64,000 nucleotides of DNA from Streptomyces sp. RPT161 (GCF_027533845.1 NZ_JAPZVN010000018.1:61820-125819), one strand, 5' to 3'. Positions 17,835 to 26,783 are shown, counted from the stretch's first letter. A program made the numbers and translations. Notes: a model not told the origin generated them from the sequence alone.

Positions 17835-20273
17835 ATGCCGGAGGACTGGACGTGGGAGTACGAAGGCTGGGACCCGGCGGAGGAACGGCTGCGGGAGTCG
17901 CTGTGCACCCTGGGCAACGGCTACCTCGCCACCCGGGGCGCCGCCACCGAGGTCACCGGCGGCCTGGCGCACTACCCGGGCACCTACGTCGCGGGCTGCT
18001 ACAACCGTCTGGTCTCCCAGGTCGCCGGACGCCTGGTGGAGAACGAGGACCTGGTCAACCTGCCCAACTGGCTGCCCCTGCGCTACCGCATCGCCGAGAC
18101 CGACCACCGGCCCCCCTCAGCCTGGCTCACCCCCGCCCACCGCGGTCTGCTGACCTACCGCCAGACCCTCGACCTGCGGCGGGGCACCCTCACCCGGCGA
18201 CTGCGCTTCACCGACGGGCGCCCCACCGACCGCCGCCACCTGGGCGTGGAGCAGGTCCGGTTGGTCCACATGGGTGCCCCGCACCTGGCCGCGCTGCGCA
18301 CCACCTTCACCGCCGAGGACTGGTCGGGCCACCTGGACATCGAGGCCGCGCTCGACGGCCGCACCACCAACGCCGGGGTGGAGCGCTACCGGGAGCTGAA
18401 CGGCCACCACCTGGGCCGGGTGCGCACCGCCGCCGAGGGGCCGGACGTCCTGCGGATGCGCTGCGCCACCCGCAACTCCGGTATCCGCATCGCCCTGGCC
18501 GCCCGGACCGCGGCCTGGCAGACCGCCGACGACGGTGACACACCGCTGCCCGTCACGCCGCGCGTGCGCCTGGGGGAGCGCACCGCCGCGCACCACCTGA
18601 CCGTGCCGATCGCGCCCGGACAGCCCGTCGTGGTGGACAAGATCGTGGCGCTGCACACCTCGCAGGACCCGGCGATCAGCGACCCGGACGAGGCGGCCCT
18701 GTACGAGGTGTCACAGGCCCCGGGCTTCACCGAACTGCTCGCCACGCACGAGGCGGCCTGGCGGCGGCTGTGGCGGCGGGCCGAACTGGACGTCTCCGGG
18801 GAGCCCGGCCGCATCCTGCGGCTGCACCTGTTCCACGTGCTCCAGACGCTCTCCCCGCACACCGCGGGACTCGACGTCGGCGTGCCCGCCCGCGGACTGC
18901 ACGGCGAGGCGTACCGGGGACATGTCTTCTGGGACGAGCTGTTCGTGCTCCAGTACCTCAACCTGCACTTCCCCGAGGTGTCCCGGGCGCTGCTCGACTA
19001 CCGGTACCGACGGCTGCCGCGGGCCTGCCGGGCCGCCCGGCAGGCCGGTCTGGCGGGCGCGATGTACCCGTGGCAGAGCGGTTCCGACGGACGGGAGGAG
19101 ACCCAGACGCTGCACCTGAACCCGCGCTCCGGCCGCTGGCTGCCCGACCACTCCCATCTGCAGCACCACGTCGGCTCGGCCATCGCGTACAACATCTGGC
19201 GGTACGGACAGGCCACCGCGGACACCGAGTTCATGTACACCAGGGGCGCCGAGATGCTGTTCCAGACCGCCCGCTTCTGGGCCAGCGCCGCCGAGTACGA
19301 CCCCGCGACGCTCCGGTACCGGATCCGCGGCGTGGTCGGCCCCGACGAGTACCACGACGCCTATCCGGGCGCGCCGTTTCCCGGGCTGGACGACAACGCG
19401 TACACCAATGTGACCGCCGCCTGGGTGCTGGCCCGGGCGCTGGAACTGGCCGAGGTGCTGCCCGCGCCGCCGCGGCAGGAGCTGTTCGAACGGATCGGGC
19501 TGGCCGAGGAGGAGCTGGCCGGGTGGGAGGACATCTCCCGGCGGGTGCGGGTGCCCTTCCACGGCGGCGTCATCAGCCAGTTCGAGGGGTACGGCGACCT
19601 GGCCGAGCTGGACTGGGACGGCTATCGGGAGCGGTACGGCGACATCCGCCGCCTGGACCGGATCCTGGAGGCGGAGGGCGACACCGTCAACCGCTACCAG
19701 GCGTCCAAGCAGGCCGATGTGCTGATGCTCGGTTACCTGTTCCCGCCCGCCGAGCTGTCGGCCGTCTTCCAGCGCCTGGGGTACGCGGTGGACGACGCGC
19801 TGTGGCGGGCCACCGTCGACTACTACCTACGGCGCACCAGCCACGGATCCACGCTCAGCGGCCTGGTGCACGGCTGGGTGCTGGCCCGGGCCCGGCACGC
19901 CGATGCGTGGAAGTACTGCCAGGAGGCCCTCACCAGCGACGTGGCCGACCTCCAGGGCGGCACCACCGCCGAGGGCATCCACCTCGGCGCCATGGGCGGG
20001 ACGCTCGACCTCGTACAGCGCGGCCTGACCGGTCTGGAGACCCGCGACGACACCCTGTGGCTGGACCCGGCGCCGCTGCCGGAACTCTCCGAGTTCGACC
20101 TCACCCTGCGCTACCGCGGTCAGTGGGGTATCGGGCTGCGGATGAAACCGGGGCAGCTGCTGATCAGCGTCCCCGTCTCCAACGAGGCATCGGTGCGCTT
20201 CGCGCTCGCCGACCGGGCCTGGAACGTCGCCCCGGGCACCGAGCGGGTGGTCGCGCTGCCAACCGGGGAATGA
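17835..20273 (+). CDS. Glycoside hydrolase family 65 phosphorylase
   Basis: 812 residues. Family 65 enzymes phosphorolyse or hydrolyse alpha-glucosides such as maltose, trehalose or kojibiose, releasing beta-glucose 1-phosphate. The N-terminal beta-sandwich starts WTWEYEGWDP. The (alpha/alpha)6 barrel holds VVGPDEYHDAY, with E505 as the general acid, then DDNAYTN and the phosphate-site text KQADVLML. ATG 17835 begins the conserved region, though its ribosome site is weak. Which disaccharide is used cannot be read from these motifs. A GH65 domain is also part of Rv2006 in the M. tuberculosis DosR regulon; here it is free-standing, with no HAD phosphatase fused. Confidence 0.9.
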   Translation: MPEDWTWEYEGWDPAEERLRESLCTLGNGYLATRGAATEVTGGLAHYPGTYVAGCYNRLVSQVAGRLVENEDLVNLPNWLPLRYRIAETDHRPPSAWLTPAHRGLLTYRQTLDLRRGTLTRRLRFTDGRPTDRRHLGVEQVRLVHMGAPHLAALRTTFTAEDWSGHLDIEAALDGRTTNAGVERYRELNGHHLGRVRTAAEGPDVLRMRCATRNSGIRIALAARTAAWQTADDGDTPLPVTPRVRLGERTAAHHLTVPIAPGQPVVVDKIVALHTSQDPAISDPDEAALYEVSQAPGFTELLATHEAAWRRLWRRAELDVSGEPGRILRLHLFHVLQTLSPHTAGLDVGVPARGLHGEAYRGHVFWDELFVLQYLNLHFPEVSRALLDYRYRRLPRACRAARQAGLAGAMYPWQSGSDGREETQTLHLNPRSGRWLPDHSHLQHHVGSAIAYNIWRYGQATADTEFMYTRGAEMLFQTARFWASAAEYDPATLRYRIRGVVGPDEYHDAYPGAPFPGLDDNAYTNVTAAWVLARALELAEVLPAPPRQELFERIGLAEEELAGWEDISRRVRVPFHGGVISQFEGYGDLAELDWDGYRERYGDIRRLDRILEAEGDTVNRYQASKQADVLMLGYLFPPAELSAVFQRLGYAVDDALWRATVDYYLRRTSHGSTLSGLVHGWVLARARHADAWKYCQEALTSDVADLQGGTTAEGIHLGAMGGTLDLVQRGLTGLETRDDTLWLDPAPLPELSEFDLTLRYRGQWGIGLRMKPGQLLISVPVSNEASVRFALADRAWNVAPGTERVVALPTGE

Positions 20274-20365
20274 GCACCGGCCCCGTGTGCGTCCGGACGG
20301 TGCGGGCGCGACGCTGGAGAGCGGGGGAACCTTCGGCAATGGGAGCAATGGGAAGGGAGTAGGCG

Positions 20366-20794
20366 ATGAACCACGTGGTAGAGCGGCGCCAGAAGCGGCC
20401 ATTCGCGCTACAGGACGTGTTCGACTGGTTCGAGACCGGCCTGCCCGGACTCCACCCGCCGGGCCTGCACAGCATCCGCGTCGAGGAGCGTTCCACGGAC
20501 GACGCGTACGTCGTGCGCGCCGAGCTGCCGGGTATCGACCCGGACAAGGACGTGGAGATCACGGTCGACAACGGCATGCTGACCCTGCGCGCCGAGCGCA
20601 CCGAACGCACCGAGGACGTACGGCACTCCGAGTTCCGGTACGGCGCGTTCTCGCGGTCCCTGCGGCTGCCGCCCGGCGCGCGCCCCGACAACGCCACCGC
20701 CGACTACAAGGACGGCGTGCTGACCATCACGGTGCCCGTGTCGGAGCGGGCGGCGAGCGCCACGAAGATCCCCGTGAGGCACGAGGGGAAGTGA
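20366..20794 (+). CDS. Hsp20 / alpha-crystallin small heat shock protein
   Basis: 142 residues. The alpha-crystallin domain spans about residues 33-125: IRVEERSTDDAYVVRAELPGIDPDKDVEITV, then a strand pair ending with the A-x-x-x-N/D-G-V-L-type motif DYKDGVLTITVP. These ATP-independent chaperones oligomerise and hold unfolding proteins. GGAAGGGAG lies ten bases upstream of the ATG. Its position between GH65 and nicotinate phosphoribosyltransferase suggests a role like HspX (Rv2031c), the major dormancy chaperone of M. tuberculosis. Confidence 0.93.
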   Translation: MNHVVERRQKRPFALQDVFDWFETGLPGLHPPGLHSIRVEERSTDDAYVVRAELPGIDPDKDVEITVDNGMLTLRAERTERTEDVRHSEFRYGAFSRSLRLPPGARPDNATADYKDGVLTITVPVSERAASATKIPVRHEGK

Positions 20795-20827
20795 GCCGCA
20801 CACCGTCGCGGGAAGGGGACGGCACCG

Positions 20828-22237
20828 ATGTCGACGGCGAGTACCACGGACCTCTACGAGGTGACGATGGCACTGTCGTACCTGGCGGAGGGCATGACCG
20901 AACCCGCGACCTTCGACCTGTTCGTACGGGACCTGCCGGACGACCGCGGCTTCCTGGTCGCGGCGGGACTGGAGCCAGCGCTGGACTACCTGTCCGGGTT
21001 CCGGGTCACCCGAGAGGACGTCGAGGCGTTCGCCGCGGTGCTGCACCGGCCCGCGGCCGAGCTCGAACCGCTGCTGGGGCTTGAGTTCACCGGCGGGGTG
21101 CGTGCGGTGCCCGAGGGCCGGATCGTGCTGGCCGGCGAGCCGCTGCTGGAGGTGACCGCGCCGCTGCCGCAGGCGCAGCTGGTGGAGACCTACCTGCTCA
21201 ACCTGGTCAGCCACCAGACGATGATCGCCTCCAAGGCGGCCCGCTGTGTGCTGGCCGCCGACGGCCGCCCGCTGGTGGACTTCTCGCTGCGGCGCACCCA
21301 CGGCGTACAGGCCGGGATGCAGGTGGCCCGGCTGGGCGCGCTGGTGGGCTTCGCGGCGACCAGCAACGTGGCGGCGGCCGTCGCCTACGGGATCGCCGCC
21401 AGCGGCACCATGGCGCACTCCTACGTGGAGGTGTTCCCCAGTGAGGAGGCCGCGTTCCGGGCCTTCGCGCGCAGTCATCCGGGCCCGGTGACGTTCCTGG
21501 TCGACACCTACGACACCGAGCAGGGCCTGACCACCGCCGCCCGTGTGCTGCGCGAGCTGGGCCTCGGTCCGGGCTGCGCGGTCCGGCTGGACAGCGGTGA
21601 CCTCGCCGCGCTGGCGGTGCGCGCCCGGCAGATCCTGGACGACGCCGGGCTGCCGCTGGTGCGGATCGTGGCCAGCGGCGGGCTGGACGAGTACGCGGTG
21701 GACGACCTGGTCGGTGCCGGGGCGCCGATCGACGTCTTCGCGGTCGGCACCCGGGTCGGGGTGTCGGCCGACTCGCCGTACCTGGACACCGCGTACAAGC
21801 TGGTCGCCTACCGCGGCCAGCCGGAGATGAAGCTGTCGGCGGCGAAGATGACGCTGCCGGGACCCAAGCAGGTGTTCCGCCGCCCCGGATACGAGGACGT
21901 GATCGCGCTTCGCGACGAGCCGCCACCGCCGGACGGCGAGCCGCTGCTGCTGCCCGCCATGGCGGACGGCCGGCGCACCCGCGAGCCGTCTCCGGTGACC
22001 GACGCACGGCAGCGGTTCGCCGCCGACCTGGCCGGGCTACCGCCCGCCGCCCGGCGGATCCACCACCCCGAGCCGCCGCACGCCACCCTGTCCGAGGCGC
22101 TGACCGCGCTGACCGGCCGGGTGCGGCACCGGATCGAGGAGGACGTCGTCGGCGCCCACCGGCGGCCCGCCCCCCGGGAGTACGTACCGAGACCGGCGGG
22201 TCGGCGGCCGGGGGACGGCGGGGGCCGAGCACCGTGA
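20828..22237 (+). CDS. pncB: Nicotinate phosphoribosyltransferase
   Basis: 469 residues. It makes nicotinate mononucleotide from nicotinate and PRPP with ATP hydrolysis, the first step of NAD salvage. The family N-terminus is clear (DLYEVTMALSYLAEGM). DFSLRRTHG carries H158, the likely autophosphorylated histidine, GTMAHSYVEVF follows, and VRLDSGDLAAL lines the PRPP site. The last 35 residues are a Pro/Arg-rich extension. The stop overlaps the next GTG as GTGA, so a methyltransferase is translationally coupled. M. tuberculosis has a dormancy-induced paralogue, PncB2 (Rv0573c), in the DosR regulon. Confidence 0.93.
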   Translation: MSTASTTDLYEVTMALSYLAEGMTEPATFDLFVRDLPDDRGFLVAAGLEPALDYLSGFRVTREDVEAFAAVLHRPAAELEPLLGLEFTGGVRAVPEGRIVLAGEPLLEVTAPLPQAQLVETYLLNLVSHQTMIASKAARCVLAADGRPLVDFSLRRTHGVQAGMQVARLGALVGFAATSNVAAAVAYGIAASGTMAHSYVEVFPSEEAAFRAFARSHPGPVTFLVDTYDTEQGLTTAARVLRELGLGPGCAVRLDSGDLAALAVRARQILDDAGLPLVRIVASGGLDEYAVDDLVGAGAPIDVFAVGTRVGVSADSPYLDTAYKLVAYRGQPEMKLSAAKMTLPGPKQVFRRPGYEDVIALRDEPPPPDGEPLLLPAMADGRRTREPSPVTDARQRFAADLAGLPPAARRIHHPEPPHATLSEALTALTGRVRHRIEEDVVGAHRRPAPREYVPRPAGRRPGDGGGRAP

Positions 22238-22833
22238 CGGTACTGCCCCGCGTGCTGGACGCGGTGTTCGGGCATCCACGCGGCCTGGCCGGGCGGCTGG
22301 GCGGCGCGCTGATGGCACGCGGCAACGCCGGACAGGAGCGCTGGGCGGTCTCGGCAGCCGGACTCCACCCCGAGGAACACGTCCTGGTGGTGGGGCCCGG
22401 TCCCGGCGTCGGGCTCGCCCTGGCCGCGGAAGCGGTGGGGCCGGACGGGCTGGTCGTCGGCGTGGACCCCTCGGCGACCATGCGCCGGCTGGCCGAGGCA
22501 CGCTGCGCCGCACCGGTCACCGCCGGGTACGTACGGGTGCGGGCGGGCCGCGCCGAGCGAACCGACTGCGAGGACGCGTCGATGGACGCGGTCATCTCGG
22601 TGAACAACGTGATGCTCTGGGACCGCCCGGTGGGCTTCCGCGAGCTGCTGCGGGTGCTGCGCCCCGGCGGTCGGCTGGTGATCACCGTGCACCGGCACGT
22701 GCTCGGCGTCCCGCCCCAGCAGGTAGTCAGCGACGCTGTGGCGGCCGGGTTCGTGGAACCGGAGCTGACCTTCAGAAGGCGCCGCGCCACCAGCGACGCC
22801 GTCCAGCTGCTGCTGCGGCGGCCCGCCCCCTGA
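22234..22833 (+). CDS. Class I SAM-dependent methyltransferase
   Basis: 199 residues. The SAM-binding motif I is VLVVGPGPGVGLALA, followed by the acidic motif II VVGVDPSATM, and the motif IV/post-IV region reads AVISVNNVMLW then LRVLRPGGRLVIT. The layout matches UbiE/methyltransferase-11 small-molecule enzymes. The substrate is unknown. The GTG start lies inside the stop of the nicotinate phosphoribosyltransferase gene (GTGA), so the two are co-translated. A nicotinate-related substrate is only a guess from that coupling. Confidence 0.85.
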   Translation: MTVLPRVLDAVFGHPRGLAGRLGGALMARGNAGQERWAVSAAGLHPEEHVLVVGPGPGVGLALAAEAVGPDGLVVGVDPSATMRRLAEARCAAPVTAGYVRVRAGRAERTDCEDASMDAVISVNNVMLWDRPVGFRELLRVLRPGGRLVITVHRHVLGVPPQQVVSDAVAAGFVEPELTFRRRRATSDAVQLLLRRPAP

Positions 22834-22841
22834 ACCGTGCC

Positions 22842-22855
22842 CGGCCGATGGCCGC
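22842..22855 (+). promoter_or_regulatory. Candidate DevR/OsdR-like box upstream of the sensor kinase
   Basis: CGGCCGATGGCCGC shares the core GGCCGATGG exactly with the box at 31967-31980 and is itself a near-palindrome (GGCC-GAT-GGCC). It ends 75 bases before the kinase GTG, close to the box-to-start distance at the other candidate targets. Binding is inferred. Confidence 0.45.
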
Positions 22856-22930
22856 CCGTCGGCGCGTGGGGTGTACTTACGAATAAGGGGACTCTCGTGA
22901 TCGCACAGCCGATGGAGGGACCGGTGGCCG

Positions 22931-24646
22931 GTGGGGACGGAAGGAGCTAGGGGAGCCGAGCACCTGCGACGGCTGCAACTCGACGAACTGCTGGAGGAGT
23001 TGCAGGTGCGGGTCGACGCCGCCCGCGGCACCCGGGACCGGGTGCACAACCTGCTGGAGGCGGTGCTGTCGGTCGGCCGGGGCCTGGAGCTTCCGCAGGT
23101 GCTGCGGGGCATCGTCGAGGCCGCGGTCGAACTGGTGGACTGCGAGTACGGTGCGCTGGGTGTGATCGCCGAGCACCAGAAGCTCTCCCAGTTCGTCCCG
23201 GTGGGCGTCTCCGAGGAGCGGCAGCGGCTGATCGGGCACCTGCCCGAGGGCCACGGCGTGCTGGGCGAGCTGATCCGCCATCCCAAGGCGCTGCGGCTGC
23301 GCGAACTGTCCGACCACCCCTCCTCGTACGGCTTTCCGCCGCACCATCCGCCGATGCACTCCTTCCTCGGGGTGCCGATCAGGGTGCGCGACGAGGTGTT
23401 CGGCAACCTGTACCTCGCCGAGAAGCACGGCCAACGGGAGTTCGACGTCGAGGACGAGGCGGTGCTCCAGGCGCTGGCCGTGGCGGCCGGAATCGCCGTG
23501 GAGAACGCCCGGCTCTACCAGGAGACCCGGGACCGTCAGCGGTGGATGGAGGCGACCGCCGAGGTCACCCGTCGCCTGCTGTCCGGCGCCGACGAGGAGC
23601 CCGTGGTGCGGCTGATCGTGGAGCACGCCCGGCGCATCCTCTCCGCGGACCTGGGGTTGCTGGCGCTGCCGCTCGAGGGCGGGGACGAGGTTCAGGTCGC
23701 CCTGGCGGTGGGCACCGACGCGGAGATCCACAGCGGTCTGGTGCTACCCAGGCAGGGCTCGTTCGCCGGAGCCGCGTTCGCCGCGGCCGGGCCGGTGACC
23801 AGCCTCGACATCGGTACGGATCCTCGGGCCAGCGCCGGGCCGCCGCGCTGGCAGGGGCTGGGACCGGCGGTGGCGGTGCCCATGACCGCCGCAGGGGAGA
23901 CCCGCGGGGTGGTGCTGCTGGCACGCGCCGAGGGCCGACCGGGGTTCACCGGGACCGAGACGGCGCCGCTGCTCGCCTTCGCCGGGCAGGCCGCACTGGC
24001 CATGGAACTGGCCGAGCGGCGCCGGGACGCCGAGCAGATCGCGCTGCTCGAAGACCGCGACCGGATCGCCCGCGACCTGCACGACCTGGCCATCCAACGG
24101 CTGTTCGCCACCGGTATGACGCTGCAGAGCGTGGTGCGCCTGGTCCACCACCCGGAGGCGACGGAACGGCTGCTGCACGCGGTGGACGACCTGGACGAGA
24201 CCATCAAGATCATCCGTTCCACGATCTTCGGGCTGCGGGCCCGGGAGGGCACCCCGCAAGGACTGCGGCTGCGCGCCGTCCAGGTGGTCGAGGACGCGAA
24301 GCTGGCGCTGGGGTTCACGCCCGCGTTGCGGATGGAGGGCCTGGTCGACACGGAGGTGTCGGATCCGGTGGCGGACGACGCGGTGGCGGTGCTGGGCGAG
24401 GCGCTGTCCAACGTGGCGCGGCACGCGCATGCCCGGTCCGCCGACGTCCGGATCCTGGTCGCCGAGGGCGGGTTGGCGCTCACGGTGACCGACGACGGCC
24501 GGGGCATCCCGGACGGCGCCCGCCGCAGCGGCCTGGCCAACCTCGCCGAACGCGCCGCGAAACGCGGCGGTGCCCTGCACCTCGACACCCCGCCCACCGG
24601 CGGCACCCGCCTGAGCTGGCGCGTACCGCTGCGCGAGGGCGGTTAG
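22931..24646 (+). CDS. DosS/DosT-like GAF-GAF sensor histidine kinase
   Basis: 571 residues. The order is a short coiled-coil N-terminus, GAF-A (about 45-200), GAF-B (about 215-365), HisKA_3 with RDLHDLAIQRLF (phosphoacceptor H384), and a HATPase ending with GRGIPDG and GLANLAERA. In M. tuberculosis DosS and DosT the first GAF domain binds heme and senses O2, NO and CO. The surrounding text, including HHPPM and FLGVPIRVRDEVFGNLYL, is conserved, and H138/H139 offer the equivalent heme ligand. The start is GTG 22931, with GGAGGG eleven bases upstream. No response regulator gene is in the window, so the partner must be encoded elsewhere. S. coelicolor OsdK (SCO0203) is the likely counterpart. 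Confidence 0.88.
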   Translation: MGTEGARGAEHLRRLQLDELLEELQVRVDAARGTRDRVHNLLEAVLSVGRGLELPQVLRGIVEAAVELVDCEYGALGVIAEHQKLSQFVPVGVSEERQRLIGHLPEGHGVLGELIRHPKALRLRELSDHPSSYGFPPHHPPMHSFLGVPIRVRDEVFGNLYLAEKHGQREFDVEDEAVLQALAVAAGIAVENARLYQETRDRQRWMEATAEVTRRLLSGADEEPVVRLIVEHARRILSADLGLLALPLEGGDEVQVALAVGTDAEIHSGLVLPRQGSFAGAAFAAAGPVTSLDIGTDPRASAGPPRWQGLGPAVAVPMTAAGETRGVVLLARAEGRPGFTGTETAPLLAFAGQAALAMELAERRRDAEQIALLEDRDRIARDLHDLAIQRLFATGMTLQSVVRLVHHPEATERLLHAVDDLDETIKIIRSTIFGLRAREGTPQGLRLRAVQVVEDAKLALGFTPALRMEGLVDTEVSDPVADDAVAVLGEALSNVARHAHARSADVRILVAEGGLALTVTDDGRGIPDGARRSGLANLAERAAKRGGALHLDTPPTGGTRLSWRVPLREGG

Positions 24647-24690
24647 CCGACGCCGCCGGGCGTGGCGCACGGTGCCTCGGCACCGGACAG

Positions 24691-24725
24691 GGGCCAATGG
24701 CCATCTTCCGGGGGACGACCGGCCC
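24691..24725 (+). promoter_or_regulatory. Two tandem candidate DevR/OsdR-like boxes upstream of a universal stress gene
   Basis: GGGCCAATGGCCAT (24691-24704) and GGGACGACCGGCCC (24712-24725) start 21 bases apart, two helical turns. Both fit or nearly fit the palindrome GGGnC-N4-GnCCC known for the DosR/DevR family. They end 78 bases before the universal stress protein start. The pairing and spacing repeat the arrangement at 31945-31980. Function is inferred. Confidence 0.5.
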
Positions 24726-24802
24726 ATCCCGCCCAGGCGGTCCTCGGAGGGACGCTGGAGACAAGGACGTTTCGACCAGTACGCGACCCGGAGGTGCGCG
24801 TC

Positions 24803-25666
24803 GTGGCCCGCCCCATCACCGCCGGTATCAACGGTTCTGCGGAAAGCCTCGCCGCCGCGCACTGGGCGGCCGGTGAGGCCCACCTGCGCGACCGGCCGCT
24901 ACGGCTGGTGTACGCCTGGGAGTGGCTGCCGTCCCAGGAGGAAGCGGGGGCACGGCAGACGTGGCCGGGCCGCGTCCTGAGCGAGGCCGCGGCCGAGATC
25001 GAGTCCAGGCACCCGGGGGTGCCGGTCACGGTGGAAGGGATCGAGAACCTGCCGGTCAAGGCCCTGGTGGCGGCGGCGCTCGATTCCGAGCTGCTGGTCC
25101 TCGGCTCCCGGGGGCTCGGTGGGGTGCACGGCTTCCTCACCGGCTCCGTCGCCCTGGGCGTGGTGGCGCGCGCGGAACGTCCCGTCGTGCTGGTACGTGC
25201 CGGAGCGGTGCCGCCCGGCGGAGCGGCGCGAGACGCCCGGCACGAGGTCGTCGCGGGGCTCGACCTGGACCACCACTGTGAGCCGGTGGTCGCCTTCGCC
25301 TTCGACGCAGCGGCGGTGCGCACGGCCACGCTGCGGATCATCCGGGCCTGGCACGCACCGGCGCTGTACGACTACGCGGCGGGTGGGGTGGACGCCGAGT
25401 CCGCCGACACCACCGAGCAGCAGGAACGGCAGGAGCTGTCCGCGACGCTGCGGCCCTGGCGGGAGAAGTACCCGCGGCTGACGGTGCGCGAGGAGGCCGT
25501 CGCCGGAACTCCCGCGGAACATCTGGTGGCCGCGGGCCGCGACGCCGACCTGCTGGTCGTCGGACGACGTTTCCGTCGCTCGCCGATGGGCACGCGGCTC
25601 GGGGCGGTCGCCCACGCGGTACTGCACCACGCGCCCTGCCCGGTCGCCGTCGTACCGCACGAGTAG
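24803..25666 (+). CDS. Tandem-domain universal stress protein
   Basis: 287 residues with two UspA domains (about 1-140 and 150-287). The first keeps the ATP-binding pattern in LGSRGLGGVHGFLTGSVA. The second keeps VVGRRFRRSPMGTRLGAVAHAVLHHA. Tandem USPs of this kind (for example Rv2623) bind ATP and restrain growth in dormancy. The start is GTG 24803 with GGAGG eight bases upstream; GTG 24794 is in frame but overlaps that site. Two candidate regulator boxes lie upstream. A membrane protein and a PPOX protein follow on the same strand and are probably co-expressed. Confidence 0.92.
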   Translation: MARPITAGINGSAESLAAAHWAAGEAHLRDRPLRLVYAWEWLPSQEEAGARQTWPGRVLSEAAAEIESRHPGVPVTVEGIENLPVKALVAAALDSELLVLGSRGLGGVHGFLTGSVALGVVARAERPVVLVRAGAVPPGGAARDARHEVVAGLDLDHHCEPVVAFAFDAAAVRTATLRIIRAWHAPALYDYAAGGVDAESADTTEQQERQELSATLRPWREKYPRLTVREEAVAGTPAEHLVAAGRDADLLVVGRRFRRSPMGTRLGAVAHAVLHHAPCPVAVVPHE

Positions 25667-25713
25667 GGGGGGACGACGGCGCGACGGTGGACGGGTGACG
25701 GAACGGAGAGCGG

Positions 25714-26301
25714 GTGAGCGCCATGGGCGCCACGGTGAGGTTGTGGAAGGGGCGGCACAATCCGCTGATGCGGCGGACGGACGTCGCGGAGGCATGGCTC
25801 GGCGTGGCCACGGCGGTGCTGGTGACCGCGCTCGCTCCGCTGGCCGGAGCGGTCCTCGCGGGAAACGTCGACGCCGAGTTGCTGCATGAGCAGCAGGGCT
25901 GGCACCGCACCGCGGCCGTACTCACGGAGAACGCGGCGGCCACCGAGACCGGTGTGGCGGTCGGCGAGGACACCGCGCGCGCCGATGCGCTGGTGCGCTG
26001 GACGGCCCCCGACCACTCGGTGCGCACCGCCATGGCACAGGTGCCCGCGGGCGCCAAGGCCGGTGACACGGCGGTGGTCTGGACCGACGCCGGCGGTCGG
26101 CTCCGGCACCAGCCCATGACCCCGCACCAGGCGGAGGTGCTGGGTGACCTCGCGGGCGCGTGCGCCGCAGCCGGGGTGTGCGTGCTGCTCGTCGGCGGCC
26201 GTCGGGTCGTCGTCCGGGTGGGGCTGGACCGTTACCGCGCCCGGGCCTGGGAGCGCGCCTGGGCCGAGGTCGAACCGCGGTGGACGCACCGCCACGCGTG
26301 A
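25714..26301 (+). CDS. Rv1733c-like two-helix membrane protein
   Basis: 195 residues. The layout is like the M. tuberculosis DosR-regulon protein Rv1733c: a basic N-terminus with NPLMRRTDVAEAWLG, a hydrophobic helix (VATAVLVTALAPLAGAVLAG), an extracytoplasmic domain of about 90 residues including AKAGDTAVVWTDAGG, a second helix (LAGACAAAGVCVLLVGG) and a short basic tail. The biochemical role of this family is unknown. The GTG start has CGGAGAG nearby; ATG 25723 is an alternative. It lies between a universal stress protein and a PPOX protein, as expected for a dormancy cluster. Confidence 0.78.
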   Translation: MSAMGATVRLWKGRHNPLMRRTDVAEAWLGVATAVLVTALAPLAGAVLAGNVDAELLHEQQGWHRTAAVLTENAAATETGVAVGEDTARADALVRWTAPDHSVRTAMAQVPAGAKAGDTAVVWTDAGGRLRHQPMTPHQAEVLGDLAGACAAAGVCVLLVGGRRVVVRVGLDRYRARAWERAWAEVEPRWTHRHA

Positions 26302-26349
26302 GAGCGGAACCGTCGGCTCGCGGCCAGGAGACCACGCTGGAGGTGGCAG

Positions 26350-26775
26350 ATGACGCAGGAGAGGCCTTCCCCCTCGCGCATGGTCGAACTGAGCGAGGCC
26401 GAGGCGCTGGAGCTGCTGGCGGGTGTGTCGTTGGGGCGGGTGGTCTTCTCCGAGCAGGCGCTACCGGCGATCCGCCCGGTGAGCCACATCGTGGACGACG
26501 GCCGGGTGGTCTTCCTGGTGCACGACGGCGCCGCCATCCTGAGCCCCACCGCGGAGCGCGGCGTGGTCGCCTACGAGGCCGACGAGTTGGACCCGTCGCG
26601 GCACACCGGATGGAGCGTCATCGTCACCGGCACCGCCCACCTGGTGAGCGACAGCGCGGAAGTGTCCCGCTACCGAACGAAGTTGACGCCCTGGACCGAG
26701 ACCGGAACGGCGCATGTCATCCGGATCAGCCCGGAGATCATCACCGGTTACCGCCTGGTGGCGGACGCCGGGTGA
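26350..26775 (+). CDS. PPOX-fold (FMN or F420-binding split-barrel) protein
   Basis: 141 residues. The N-terminus EAEALELLAGVSLGRVVFSEQALPAIRPVSHIVDDGRVVFLVHDG is the split barrel of pyridoxamine-5'-phosphate-oxidase-like proteins, with GWSVIVTGTAHLV further on. Most small members are flavin- or F420-dependent reductases rather than true PNPOx. The ATG follows GGAGGTGGCAG. Rv3129 in the M. tuberculosis DosR regulon belongs to the same fold. It is convergent with the next small gene, leaving only eight bases between them. Confidence 0.85.
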   Translation: MTQERPSPSRMVELSEAEALELLAGVSLGRVVFSEQALPAIRPVSHIVDDGRVVFLVHDGAAILSPTAERGVVAYEADELDPSRHTGWSVIVTGTAHLVSDSAEVSRYRTKLTPWTETGTAHVIRISPEIITGYRLVADAG

Positions 26776-26783
26776 CCGCCGGG

